A stretch of 64,000 nt of DNA from an uncultured Oscillospiraceae bacterium. GTDB taxonomy: Bacteria; Bacillota; Clostridia; Oscillospirales; Oscillospiraceae. The stretch spans positions 248,001 to 312,000 of the forward strand of contig CAKTPP010000001.1 of NCBI GenBank assembly GCA_934591895.1. The letters are read 5' to 3'. Positions within the stretch are counted from its first letter, which is position 1. Each line of letters begins with the position of its first letter. This document shows, one piece after another, positions 1 through 8,252 of the stretch. Both the position numbers and the translations under genes were made by a program. The notes below the pieces were generated by a model, which saw only the letters and a program-made list of their open reading frames with translations, did no database searches and was not told where the DNA came from.

Positions 1-98
1 TTTTCCGGCGATGCGCCGTGGCGCACGCTGCACCGGAGCGCATCGAGCAGGTAGGCCATGCGGCTGCCGCCGCGCTGGTCGCGCAGGCGCGTGCACAT
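1..98 (-). CDS. Partial N-terminus, possible sugar-transfer-type ATP-grasp protein
   Basis: Only the first 32 or so codons of a minus-strand gene lie in the window; it runs off the left edge. The ATG at 98 lies 15 bp after the stop codon of the upstream dehydrogenase gene, so it would be the next gene of the same operon. The visible segment contains AYLLDAL followed by RHGASPE, which resembles the N-terminal region of ATP-grasp proteins linked to surface-sugar genes (compare the complete ones at 6491 and 8805). The piece is too short to be sure; it could be another polysaccharide gene. Confidence 0.4.
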   Translation of the reverse strand, partial: MCTRLRDQRGGSRMAYLLDALRCSVRHGASPE

Positions 99-112
99 GC
101 GGTATGTTTTTT

Positions 113-1216
113 TCAGCGCATTCCATCGGGACATACGTCTGCGCCCCTCTCTGCGTCGTCCAGAATGGCGCGGATGTTGTCCCGGCCGAGCCGCTCGATC
201 GTGCGTCCCTGTGCGCGCAGGTCACAGCCGAGCGCCGCCGAGGCGATCTCGATCAGCGACGAGCACACCGGCGTCGGCACCTCCAGCGCCGCGCCGAGCG
301 ATTCGAGCAGACCCAGACCCTGCGGCACGTCCTCCGTGATGTAGCGCGAGCGGACGCTCAGCGGCCCCTTTGCCCGCTCCGGCATGGCGGCGTAGGCGAA
401 AAAGACCGCCTTCGCATCGCACTGCGCATCGAGGCTGTTGCGGAACTTGCACGCCTCGACATACGGTACGCCCTCGCAGCCGAGCCGCTCGAGCACGCGC
501 ATCTTCTCACCGTCGAGCGCCTCGAGCAGATTCCACACCGACGGCGTGAACGCCTCGTGGTACATGCAGTAGTCGCCGTTCGTGCCCTCGATGCGCGGGA
601 TTGTCATGATCGCGCCGACCGTGTGCACGATCATGTTCGGGTTGTGCAGCGCGGCCTCGGCCACGCTCTTGAGATAGACGAACGGCGTACCCAGCCGGTC
701 GAGCAGCGCTTTGGCCGCGGGGAGTGCACTGTGCGGGTAGACACCGATGGGGTTGCGCACATTGCGAAAGCCCACCTGAAACTCGCCCGGCGCACAGATG
801 CGCCCGTCGATGAAGTTGCTCTCTGCCTCGGCGAAGATCACGCCGTCGGCGGGGTGCAGCCCGAGCGCATAGGCGGTGGAGAGGTAGCCCGGGATCATCA
901 GCAGGATCTGCCCCGCCGTCAAAAACGGCACAACGCGCCGCAGTACGTCATGGTGGTAGCCCGTCTGCGTGCACAGCAGCACGACGTCCTTGCCGCGCAC
1001 ATCCGCCACGTCGCGCGACAGGTGCGCGATCGCGCAGTCCGTGTCCGTGCCGAATTCGTGGATGCGCATCCGGCTGCCGGTCGCGCACAGGTGCGAAAAA
1101 TTGTCGTCATGCAGGCTGTGTGAGGTCTTGATGAGCGTGACCTCGTGGCCGCGCGCGGCGTAGTCGGCCGCGAGTGCGCAGCCGCTGTTGCCCGCACCGA
1201 GAATGGCGATGTTCAT
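113..1216 (-). CDS. NAD/NADP octopine/nopaline dehydrogenase-family protein
   Basis: A 367-residue oxidoreductase with an N-terminal Rossmann fold (IAILGAGNSGCALA, residues 3-16) and a C-terminal helical domain of the opine dehydrogenase type, including the family-typical LHNPNMIVH stretch near residue 210. Family members reductively join an amino acid to a 2-oxo acid, but the substrate cannot be read from sequence. The start overlaps the stop of the TupA-like gene (ATGA at 1213-1216), so the two are translationally coupled. Its position among glycosyltransferase and ATP-grasp genes suggests it makes a decorated amino acid or opine for a surface polymer; that is inference. Confidence 0.75.
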   Translation of the reverse strand: MNIAILGAGNSGCALAADYAARGHEVTLIKTSHSLHDDNFSHLCATGSRMRIHEFGTDTDCAIAHLSRDVADVRGKDVVLLCTQTGYHHDVLRRVVPFLTAGQILLMIPGYLSTAYALGLHPADGVIFAEAESNFIDGRICAPGEFQVGFRNVRNPIGVYPHSALPAAKALLDRLGTPFVYLKSVAEAALHNPNMIVHTVGAIMTIPRIEGTNGDYCMYHEAFTPSVWNLLEALDGEKMRVLERLGCEGVPYVEACKFRNSLDAQCDAKAVFFAYAAMPERAKGPLSVRSRYITEDVPQGLGLLESLGAALEVPTPVCSSLIEIASAALGCDLRAQGRTIERLGRDNIRAILDDAERGADVCPDGMR

Positions 1217-2100
1217 AGCGTTTCCTCCATCCTGCGGCCGAAGCGCAGGTCGGTCTCCGGCAGGCGCTTGTTGTCGAGCGCGGCCGCCGGGGTAAATGTC
1301 AGCTCGCCGAAGCGCACACCGTGCGGCGTGAGGTACAGATCCACGCGCACGAAGTCAAAGGGCTTGCTCAGCCGGTCGGCAACGGCGAAGGCCTCGTCCA
1401 GCCCCGCCGGCTTCGGCAGGGAGAAGCCCTCGGGTGCTGCCTGTGAGTCGCGGTTGATGCGCAGGAGCCGGAAATCGCGGTCGAAGAAATAGAATTTCGG
1501 CCAGCCTTCGTCTCGGCCTGCGCAGAGCATCACGCAGTCTGCATGGCCGTGAAAGCAGTAGAATTTATAATCCTCCGGCAGCGTGCCGTCCGGCGTGCCG
1601 ATGTACTCCTCGATCAGCAGCTTCTTGTCCACATGGCGGTACTGCAGCTCGGAGTAATATGCCCAGAAGGGCTCGCGGCCCCAGGCGCGCAGCCGCTGTA
1701 CGGCGGCGTGCGTGTCGAGCGCCTGCTTATCCGTGCAGATGAGGTTGTAGCCGCAGCCGAAGTTCCACTTGACGGCGAACCGCTCCGGCAGCGCGTCCCA
1801 GTCGATGTCCTCCGGCCGGTCGTACACGGCGAGCAGACGGTTGAGCGTGCCGCCGCAGCCGCAGCCGTCCACATAGTCGCGCACGCGGTATTTGTCCGCG
1901 CACCGGCGCACGACGGGGTCTGTGCCGAAGCGCTCGAGCTTTTGCTTGAGCAGCTTTTCGTTGAGCGTCTGCGGGTGCTTCAGATCCGGCAGACGGCCGA
2001 ACTTGCGCAGGTATAACAGCTTCGTGTTCCACCGCGGCGACACATACGACAGCGCGGCGTAAAAGGCGCGGCGGGCGCGGCGGATCTTCTTTTTTTTCAC
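1213..2100 (-). CDS. TupA-like ATP-grasp protein
   Basis: A 295-residue protein of the TupA-like ATP-grasp family, named after a teichuronopeptide biosynthesis gene. Visible family features are a basic N-terminus, the TLNEKLL segment (about 44-50), the KWNFGCGYN segment (about 110-118), LIEEYIG (about 160), and a C-terminal FVRVDLY followed by FGELTFTP, the acidic metal-binding part of ATP-grasp folds. The family is thought to form an amide or ester bond on a cell-wall glycopolymer using ATP. It sits between the opine dehydrogenase and a glycosyltransferase in one minus-strand operon. Confidence 0.8.
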   Translation of the reverse strand: MKKKKIRRARRAFYAALSYVSPRWNTKLLYLRKFGRLPDLKHPQTLNEKLLKQKLERFGTDPVVRRCADKYRVRDYVDGCGCGGTLNRLLAVYDRPEDIDWDALPERFAVKWNFGCGYNLICTDKQALDTHAAVQRLRAWGREPFWAYYSELQYRHVDKKLLIEEYIGTPDGTLPEDYKFYCFHGHADCVMLCAGRDEGWPKFYFFDRDFRLLRINRDSQAAPEGFSLPKPAGLDEAFAVADRLSKPFDFVRVDLYLTPHGVRFGELTFTPAAALDNKRLPETDLRFGRRMEETL

Positions 2101-2125
2101 GGTGCGGCGCCGCCTTTCCGCGCGC

Positions 2126-3046
2126 TCACGCGTCGGCGAGCGCGACCGCGCTCACCGGCTGGCGGGGCTCGGCTCTGGCCGGCTCGGATGCGAGGATGAG
2201 CTCCTCGGCCGCGTCGAGCGAATCGAGCAGGCAGTCAATGACGAACTTTGAGCGCCGCACGATCGAGCGATACTCCATCTTCGAGGCCACATACTGATAA
2301 TGCAGCACGGAGATCGACGGATCGTAGCGCACGACGCTGCCCTCCTGACGGCAGAGCCAGTCGAGGATCTCCATCTCATAATACATGAACGTTTTCGCGT
2401 AAAACGGCTCGGGATGGCGCGCAAGATAGCGCCGCGAGAAGATCACGCACGAGCCGTGCAGCACGACGCCCTCTGCGGGGCGCGTGGTGTCGATGTGCTG
2501 TTTTTTGCGGTTGCGGATCTGCACGAGCCGCCAGATGGCGGGACTATTTTTCTCGCCGCTGCTCAGCAGCAGCAAAACGGGGTGGCGGCTGCGTGCCACG
2601 CACGCGCGTTTGTGCCGCACGCTCTCGAGTGTGCAGCCGTGCAGCGTTTTCGGGCTCTGATGGATGCCGGAGAACACCGACACGATGTCAGGGCCCAGCA
2701 GGTCGAACGGATGCTGCGCGTAAATGCGCGCGATCTGCGGGATGAAATCATGCTGCGGGATCTCGACGTCGTTGTTGAGCACGACCGTGAAGTCCGCATC
2801 CAGGTGCGCACACACCCAGCGCACGCCGACGTTGTTGCCGCGGGCAAAGCCGTCGTTTTTCCCGTGCAGCAGCACGGTCACGTCCGGGCTTGCGGCGAAT
2901 TCCTCGGCAAGCTGCTTGCCCGTGCCGTCGGGGGAGGCGTTGTCGACGATGACGATGTGCTTGTCGCCCGCGAGTGCGCGGATGCTCCTGACGCAGCTGC
3001 GGGTCGTGTCGATGGCGCGGTAATGCAAAATGACGAATGCAGTCAT
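2126..3046 (-). CDS. Family 2 glycosyltransferase
   Basis: A 306-residue GT-A fold glycosyltransferase. The nucleotide-binding region shows VIVDNASPDGT (about 32-42), FARGNNVGV (about 67-75) and the metal-binding NNDVE (about 90-94). The order resembles rhamnosyltransferase-like GT2 enzymes that extend surface polysaccharides. The donor and acceptor sugars cannot be told. The start overlaps the stop of the next glycosyltransferase (ATGA at 3043-3046). The C-terminal 25 residues are low-complexity Ala/Pro/Glu. Confidence 0.85.
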   Translation of the reverse strand: MTAFVILHYRAIDTTRSCVRSIRALAGDKHIVIVDNASPDGTGKQLAEEFAASPDVTVLLHGKNDGFARGNNVGVRWVCAHLDADFTVVLNNDVEIPQHDFIPQIARIYAQHPFDLLGPDIVSVFSGIHQSPKTLHGCTLESVRHKRACVARSRHPVLLLLSSGEKNSPAIWRLVQIRNRKKQHIDTTRPAEGVVLHGSCVIFSRRYLARHPEPFYAKTFMYYEMEILDWLCRQEGSVVRYDPSISVLHYQYVASKMEYRSIVRRSKFVIDCLLDSLDAAEELILASEPARAEPRQPVSAVALADA

Positions 3047-3912
3047 GGTGTCTGTCCTTTCTGCTGCCGGCGGGCGCGCAGGCAGTCGGCGAGGTAATGG
3101 CCCAGATCGTAGGGGCTGTGGCTGAGCTGAAGGCTTTTGCGGAAATGTGCGGCGGCGCGCGCCGGGTCTGTCGGGCGGCAGCGCTTGCCGAGGCGCCGGT
3201 TCATCACGGCGTCGCTGTGCGGGAAGCGGCGGTAGAGCGCCGCGTGCTTTTCATACAGGTGCAGCAGGTGGGGGTAGGACTTGACGACGGCGGAGATGCT
3301 GTCGCCGCCGACCTCGGACTCGACCAGCGCCTCGGGCAGATACACGAGCCGGAAGCGCGCGGCCGCGCGGATGGCAAAGTCCCAGTCCTGATAGCGGCGG
3401 ATGCCCTCATCAAAGCGCACGGTCTCCCAGACGGCGCGGTGCATGAGCAGGGTCTGCGTGCCGGCGCGGTTCTCAGCCAGAAAGTCCTCCAGTGCGCGCC
3501 CCGGACGCGGCGCGTGCACGGGGTAGTAAAACGAGCTGCCGCTCGCGGCGACGCGGTTCATGCCGCAGTAGCACAGATCCGCACCCGTTGCCATGAGCAG
3601 GTCGTACTGCTTTTGCAGCTTGTCCGCGTGCCAGAGATCGTCGCTGTCCTGAAAGGCGAGGATGCTGCCGCGTGCGTGCTGCGCGCCGAGGTTGCGGGCA
3701 TAGCACGCGCCGCGGTTCTGCTCATAGCGTACGTAGTGCACGCGCGGGTCGGCGGGCGCGTCAAACAGGTGCTGCGTGCCGTCGGTCGAGGCGTCGTCCA
3801 CGACGATGACCTCGAGGTTTGCATACGTCTGCGCCAGAACGCTCCGGATGCAGGCGGGCAGCTTGTCCTTGCGGTTGTAGGTCGGGATGACGACCGAGAT
3901 CAGATCGTTCAT
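3043..3912 (-). CDS. Family 2 glycosyltransferase
   Basis: A 289-residue GT2 enzyme. It starts with SVVIPTYNRKDKL (6-18), then VIVVDDASTDGT (about 35-46), RNLGAQHARG and the DxD-type motif FQDSDDLW (about 87-94), and the acceptor-side RYQDWDF near 174. The C-terminal 60 residues are a basic helical tail. It is coupled by ATGA overlaps to both neighbours (3043-3046 and 3909-3912), so it belongs to the surface-polymer operon. Confidence 0.87.
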   Translation of the reverse strand: MNDLISVVIPTYNRKDKLPACIRSVLAQTYANLEVIVVDDASTDGTQHLFDAPADPRVHYVRYEQNRGACYARNLGAQHARGSILAFQDSDDLWHADKLQKQYDLLMATGADLCYCGMNRVAASGSSFYYPVHAPRPGRALEDFLAENRAGTQTLLMHRAVWETVRFDEGIRRYQDWDFAIRAAARFRLVYLPEALVESEVGGDSISAVVKSYPHLLHLYEKHAALYRRFPHSDAVMNRRLGKRCRPTDPARAAAHFRKSLQLSHSPYDLGHYLADCLRARRQQKGQTP

Positions 3913-4757
3913 AGGCTTCCTCCGTTCACGGCCGGGTAGGGAAAGGCAGCGCGCAGCAGGCGCTTTTTCTCTTCGACCTGCTCCGGCCGGATGCGCCAGC
4001 CGTCCGCGATCTCGGCGAGCGCCGGCGCTGCGCTCACACGCAGGTCGTGCGGCCGGTGCGGCACGTCGTAGGCGGAGTAGTAATCGTCAAACTTATACCC
4101 GTCGCCGAGCGGGCGGTCGGAAAAGACAATGTGCAGATTCGGGATGTGAAAGCTGTCGGCCGCGATCAGCCCGTGCAGGCTGCTCGAGAGCACGCAGCGG
4201 CACTGCGCGATCTCCGTGAGCACGATGATGGGATCATCCTTGACGTTGATGAGCTTGGCGTTTTCGTACCGGTGCACCAGCTCCGCAGCGGCGGGGTCAT
4301 TCAGGTCGCAGACGTGCGGCACGATACCGACATCATACCGTTTTTCGGGCAGCGTGTCCAGCAACTCGTCCGCCAAAATGCCGCCGTCTCCGGTCGGGAT
4401 GTCGAGCGTGCGGCCGGTCATGCGCTCGACACGGCGGCGTGTCAGCTCGCCGCGCACGGCGTGAAAGCGCATATCGCGCTTGAAAAACCGCCCCTGCGCA
4501 TCGTCGTAGTTGATAAACCCCGAGCCCCAGACGTCCACGTGCGGATGCGTGAAGCCGTTGATGCATTGCTGCAGCTTCATGAGCGGGTTTCCGTGCAGCT
4601 TGTACTGCGCCAGACCGCTGCCGATGGCGCACAGGTCACCGGTGAGAAACGAGCAGCGCTCGACCCGATAGCCGAAGCAGCGCTCGATGATGAGCGGGTT
4701 GAGCAGATCGCCCATGTTGGCGATGCGGGCATAGTACAGATTCAGCGTGTCCGTCAT
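3909..4757 (-). CDS. Polysaccharide pyruvyl transferase-family protein
   Basis: A 282-residue protein of the polysaccharide pyruvyl transferase family, which adds a ketal-linked pyruvate from phosphoenolpyruvate to a sugar of a surface glycan. Family signs are NMGDLLNPLI near the N-terminus, GSGF(I)N in the middle and the C-terminal CRCVLSSSLHGLIAADSF segment with its Ser/His pair. The start at 4757 has a good ribosome binding site (GGAGGTGACCGCC then ATG); an upstream in-frame extension to 4934 lacks one and overlaps the symporter gene. It ends in an ATGA overlap with the glycosyltransferase. Confidence 0.82.
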   Translation of the reverse strand: MTDTLNLYYARIANMGDLLNPLIIERCFGYRVERCSFLTGDLCAIGSGLAQYKLHGNPLMKLQQCINGFTHPHVDVWGSGFINYDDAQGRFFKRDMRFHAVRGELTRRRVERMTGRTLDIPTGDGGILADELLDTLPEKRYDVGIVPHVCDLNDPAAAELVHRYENAKLINVKDDPIIVLTEIAQCRCVLSSSLHGLIAADSFHIPNLHIVFSDRPLGDGYKFDDYYSAYDVPHRPHDLRVSAAPALAEIADGWRIRPEQVEEKKRLLRAAFPYPAVNGGSL

Positions 4758-4776
4758 GGCGGTCACCTCCGGGGGA

Positions 4777-6366
4777 TCACAGCGCACGGCTGTAGGGAAT
4801 GGCATAAAAAAACAGGAAAAACAGGCCGACACAAATGCCGAAGACGAGATACACCCGCCACAGCCTCCGGTCGGCTTTGCAGGCGGCGGCTTCGTTTGTG
4901 CCGGTGGGCGCGTCAAAGAGCCGCGCACGCGCAAGCTGCTCTGCCTGTGTCGCCGGCCGCAGCGCCGAGCCGAGCACCGCGCCGAGCACGCTCAGGGCGA
5001 TGCCGATGAAAAACGCATCCGCCCAGACCGGCGGCGTGATGCCGCGCAGGGCATAGACCGCCTTCGTGCCCACGCAGCCGAGAAAGCCGAGCAGCATACC
5101 GAGATACGCGCCGCAGCGGCTCAGGCGGCGGCTCCACACGCTGCCGAACGCGACCAGACTCCAGGCGCTCGCGATGACGGTGCCGCCGAAATACATGATG
5201 AGGAAGATCTGCGGGGGATTGAGGTAGGCGACCGCGAGCACGACGAGGCTGACAGCCAGCATCGCCCAGCGGGAGCGGGAGAGCTTTTTGCGGTCGTTTT
5301 CGGCCTCGGGCAGAATGTCGTTGACGACGGAAAAGCCGATCAGCGACAAAAACGTCGATGCCGACGAGATGCCGGCGGCGCTGATGCCGATGAGCAGCAG
5401 CATGCCGATGACCGGCGGCAGCACATGCGTGGCTGCCCAGATCATGGCCTCGCTCCCGGGGAGCGTATCGTTGATGTTGCGCACGAACGCGGCCGCGAAA
5501 TACAGCGCGATCGTCACGACCATGACGCCCATGGATGACCACACGGACGAGCGCAGCACGACGTGCTCGTCCTTGGCCATGAGGTAGCGGCTGGTCTGCC
5601 ACGGGCTGATGGCCACGACGAGCGCCCAGACGATGCCGTAGGTCACCGCCCAGACGGTGTTGCTGACGCCGTCGGGATAGAGGTAGTCCGGATTTCCGGC
5701 CCAGGAGAGGATGCCGGGCATGGTGTCGCTGTTGGCGAGCGCTTCGATGCCGGCAAACCAGCCGCCGCCCGCACGGATGAGAAACGGAACGGCCGCGAGC
5801 GCCGCCGCGAGAAAGACGAGAAACATGATCGTGTCCGTCAGCAGCACGCCCGGCGAGCCGGAGTAGATCGTGAAGGCGGTGAACGCCAGCCACACGATCA
5901 CGGCGCACAGCCGGTAGTCATAGCCCGTGATGCTGCTCATGAGCGTGGCCACACCCTGAATGGCGCTGAGCAGATACGCGCTCACGGAAACGAGCAGGAT
6001 CACGGCCGAGAGCCTGCGCAGGTGCGCAGAGCAGAAGCGGCGGCCGAAATACTCCGGCAGCGTCGTCACCTCGCTCCGGCGGATGTACCGGCCGAAGAAG
6101 CCCGCACCGTAGATGTAGCCGGTCGCCTGAATGACACCGACGGTCACGATGCCGATGAAAAAGCCGGAGTAGACCTCGCCCGTGTCGCCGAGGAACGCGC
6201 CCGTCGAGAGAAACGACGCGATCAGCGACCCGACGATCAGCAGCGTCGGCGCGTTGCGCCCGGAGACGTAGTAGTCGTTCGTATCCTTGACCATGCGCCC
6301 GGCGGCGATGCCGACGGCGAAAAACACGACGAGCGCGGCAAGAATGCCCAGGAAATACAGATTCAT
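4777..6366 (-). CDS. Sodium:solute symporter-family transporter
   Basis: A 529-residue integral membrane protein with about 13 hydrophobic segments, of the SSS (LeuT-fold) family. The family signature regions GRNAPTLLIVGSLIASFLSTGAF (about 36-58) and a glycine-rich GISAAGISSASTFLS near 330 are visible. It should import a carboxylate, amino acid or sugar with sodium; the substrate is not predictable. Its start overlaps the stop of the 34-residue membrane protein upstream (ATGA at 6363-6366), so the two are translated together. The C-terminal cytoplasmic stretch before the last segment is Ala-rich. Confidence 0.85.
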   Translation of the reverse strand: MNLYFLGILAALVVFFAVGIAAGRMVKDTNDYYVSGRNAPTLLIVGSLIASFLSTGAFLGDTGEVYSGFFIGIVTVGVIQATGYIYGAGFFGRYIRRSEVTTLPEYFGRRFCSAHLRRLSAVILLVSVSAYLLSAIQGVATLMSSITGYDYRLCAVIVWLAFTAFTIYSGSPGVLLTDTIMFLVFLAAALAAVPFLIRAGGGWFAGIEALANSDTMPGILSWAGNPDYLYPDGVSNTVWAVTYGIVWALVVAISPWQTSRYLMAKDEHVVLRSSVWSSMGVMVVTIALYFAAAFVRNINDTLPGSEAMIWAATHVLPPVIGMLLLIGISAAGISSASTFLSLIGFSVVNDILPEAENDRKKLSRSRWAMLAVSLVVLAVAYLNPPQIFLIMYFGGTVIASAWSLVAFGSVWSRRLSRCGAYLGMLLGFLGCVGTKAVYALRGITPPVWADAFFIGIALSVLGAVLGSALRPATQAEQLARARLFDAPTGTNEAAACKADRRLWRVYLVFGICVGLFFLFFYAIPYSRAL

Positions 6367-6467
6367 TTCTTCTGTCCGCCCCCGCGCTCAGAGCCGGTCA
6401 CGGCCCGATAGACAAATGCGGTGATGGCGATCCAGACGCCGAAAGCGATCGAGAGAACAAGTTCCAT
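6363..6467 (-). CDS. Small single-pass membrane protein, symporter partner
   Basis: A 34-residue protein with one hydrophobic helix (residues 2-24) and a charged Gly/Lys tail (GSERGGGQKK). The ATG at 6467 follows a clear GGAGGT ribosome binding site, and the stop overlaps the symporter start by ATGA. Small membrane subunits encoded just before SSS transporters are known (for example YhdT with PanF), so a stabilising or accessory role is likely. I cannot name a family. Confidence 0.7.
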   Translation of the reverse strand: MELVLSIAFGVWIAITAFVYRAVTGSERGGGQKK

Positions 6468-6490
6468 GCCGGTACCTCCGTGGTGCAGAT

Positions 6491-7546
6491 TCAGGCGAGC
6501 TTGAGCAGTACGCGCGCGTAGTGGTCGTTCGGCACAAACGGCTTGCCGTTGAGCTCGTCGAACAGCGGCTGATAGCCGTAGCCGTCCGTGACCCATGCAT
6601 AGCCGCGGTACTGCGCGGTGTTGAAGCCGGGGATGGTGTTGGCCTCGATGATGAGCGGGCCGTCTGCGGTCATGGTCACGTCCCAGCCGATGTTGGAGAT
6701 CTTGCTGGCCAGCGGCACGGCGCGGCGCATCATGTCGATGGTCTCGTCCCAGAACGGAAGCTGCAGACCGGGGAAGACCACGCCCGTGACCGAGTGCGCA
6801 TGATAGTCGATGCAGTTATTCTGATCCACGGCGTCCGTGATCACGACGCCGGTGCGGATGTCGATCATGGCGGTCAGCGCGTCCTGACTGCCGTTGGAGA
6901 TGTCCTTTTCGGTGGCGGTCGTGAGCACCGGGGCGAACAGATACGTTCCGGACGGCGCGGTCACGGTGTAAAAGCGCACGATGCTCACAGCGCCGGGGTT
7001 GAGCTGTGCGAGCGTCGGGTGCTGCTGGATGTATTCTTCCACGATGCCGCCGGGATTTGCACGCAGATACGCGAGCGTGTCTGCCTGCTCGGCCTCGGTC
7101 ACCGCCGGGAGCACGCGCACGCCCGTGCCCTGACCCTTGCAGTTGGGCTTATAGACGACCTTGCCGCAGTCACCGGCGAGGCTTTCGAGCAGCGCCGCGT
7201 CCACGTCGGACGCCTGCACGCAGCGGCGGCCGTAAAAATCGGCGAACACCTTGGAGAAAATGTATTTGTTCATGAGGATCGCGATGTAGCGGCGGTCGGT
7301 GAAGTTCTTGCGGAACTCCGCGCGCGTCCACAGCGTGGACATGGTGCGCTTCTGCGCCTCCGTGCGGTCGTGATAGCCGACCCATTCATACTCGTTGAGG
7401 GAGATGTGGTTTTGCTTTTTCGCAGCCAGGATATCCCGCTCGATCCCGGCGGGGTCCTCTCCGTAGCGCTCGGCATAATTTGCGGCAAATTCGCGGATAT
7501 ACCTGCGCGCGGAGATCCATTTGCTCAGTGTCCGTTTTTGTTCCAT
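6491..7546 (-). CDS. Sugar-transfer-associated ATP-grasp protein
   Basis: A 351-residue ATP-grasp enzyme of the type found beside sugar-transfer genes. Visible are VVYKPNCKGQGTGVRVL (about 129-145, nucleotide-binding lysine and glycine loop), IVEEYIQQHP (about 167-176) and the metal-binding end IGWDVTMTADGPLIIEANTIPG (about 284-306). A role in attaching an amino acid or acid to a cell-wall sugar is plausible. It lies 144 bp beyond the end of the bai arm, separated by a hairpin, so I group it with the surface-polymer genes. A related but divergent copy sits inside the bai arm at 8805. Confidence 0.78.
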   Translation of the reverse strand: MEQKRTLSKWISARRYIREFAANYAERYGEDPAGIERDILAAKKQNHISLNEYEWVGYHDRTEAQKRTMSTLWTRAEFRKNFTDRRYIAILMNKYIFSKVFADFYGRRCVQASDVDAALLESLAGDCGKVVYKPNCKGQGTGVRVLPAVTEAEQADTLAYLRANPGGIVEEYIQQHPTLAQLNPGAVSIVRFYTVTAPSGTYLFAPVLTTATEKDISNGSQDALTAMIDIRTGVVITDAVDQNNCIDYHAHSVTGVVFPGLQLPFWDETIDMMRRAVPLASKISNIGWDVTMTADGPLIIEANTIPGFNTAQYRGYAWVTDGYGYQPLFDELNGKPFVPNDHYARVLLKLA

Positions 7547-7646
7547 ATATGCATTTCTCCTGCGTCAGATTTGGAGCTTCCTCAGCTTTTCAAGGGCATT
7601 CGCAGCGAATACCTTTGAGAAAATGAGGAGGGGATAAAGGCACGGG

Positions 7647-7678
7647 GGAGAAGCCACACAAAAATGTGCGGCTTCTCC
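7647..7678 (-). terminator. Hairpin at the end of the left bai arm
   Basis: GGAGAAGCC pairs with GGCTTCTCC around a short A/T-rich loop extended by CACA/TGTG. It lies just beyond the stop of the last SnoaL gene. There is no uninterrupted T run on the minus strand, so it may be a weak terminator or an mRNA-end stabiliser. Confidence 0.45.
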
Positions 7679-7690
7679 GGATAGGATCGT

Positions 7691-8245
7691 TTAGTAGTCC
7701 GGCGTATCCCACGCGTCCGGCACCCAGTCCTTGGGTACCATTGTGGTGCGGAAATTGCCGTCCATCTCGCGGTAGGCCATGCGCAGCTTCTGGATGCGCC
7801 ACGCGCCGTCCTCGCCCTTGACGAAGTCATCGCAGTAGACCATCCAGCTCTGCAGCACTTCACAGTCATCATAATAGCACATATGGTCCTCGTATTGGAA
7901 GACCCCGCGTGCATGGTTTTCATTGATCAGCCAGATCATCGGCTGGTGCCCCATATGCATCGTCTGCATATCCTTGTTGCACCACTTGGCGTTGCGCGCC
8001 TGCAGGAGCTTGTCCTTGACGGTGAGGTGGCCGTTGAGGTAGTAGCGGAAGTCGTCGGTGAACAGCTCCATCATATACTCCTCTTTTTTCATATCCATGC
8101 ACCACCAGTAGAAATACTTGCACTCGATGATCTTCTGCAGCTGGCACAGCTGCTCGGGCGTATATTCCTGCCGGCGGACGTGCGTGATGACGTCGAGCAC
8201 CATCTCCCGCACCTTGTCGGGAAAGGGGAGGTTTCTCGTTGCCAT
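7691..8245 (-). CDS. SnoaL-fold protein, BaiE-like (third dehydratase-type gene)
   Basis: A 184-residue protein with a longer N-terminal helix than BaiE followed by a SnoaL/NTF2-like core. It shares short landmarks with BaiE: CKYF (Tyr44) followed by an acidic residue (Asp51), the His-x-Gly-His-x-Pro motif HMGHQP (His97, His100), YED (Asp120) and LRMAYRE (Arg155), which fall where BaiE has Tyr30, Asp35, His83, Asp106 and its arginine. It may be a second bile-acid dehydratase or isomerase; BaiI, a SnoaL-like protein of the C. scindens operon, is another possible relative. It follows the next SnoaL gene by 7 bp in the same arm. Confidence 0.72.
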   Translation of the reverse strand: MATRNLPFPDKVREMVLDVITHVRRQEYTPEQLCQLQKIIECKYFYWWCMDMKKEEYMMELFTDDFRYYLNGHLTVKDKLLQARNAKWCNKDMQTMHMGHQPMIWLINENHARGVFQYEDHMCYYDDCEVLQSWMVYCDDFVKGEDGAWRIQKLRMAYREMDGNFRTTMVPKDWVPDAWDTPDY

Positions 8246-8252
8246 GGGCGAA

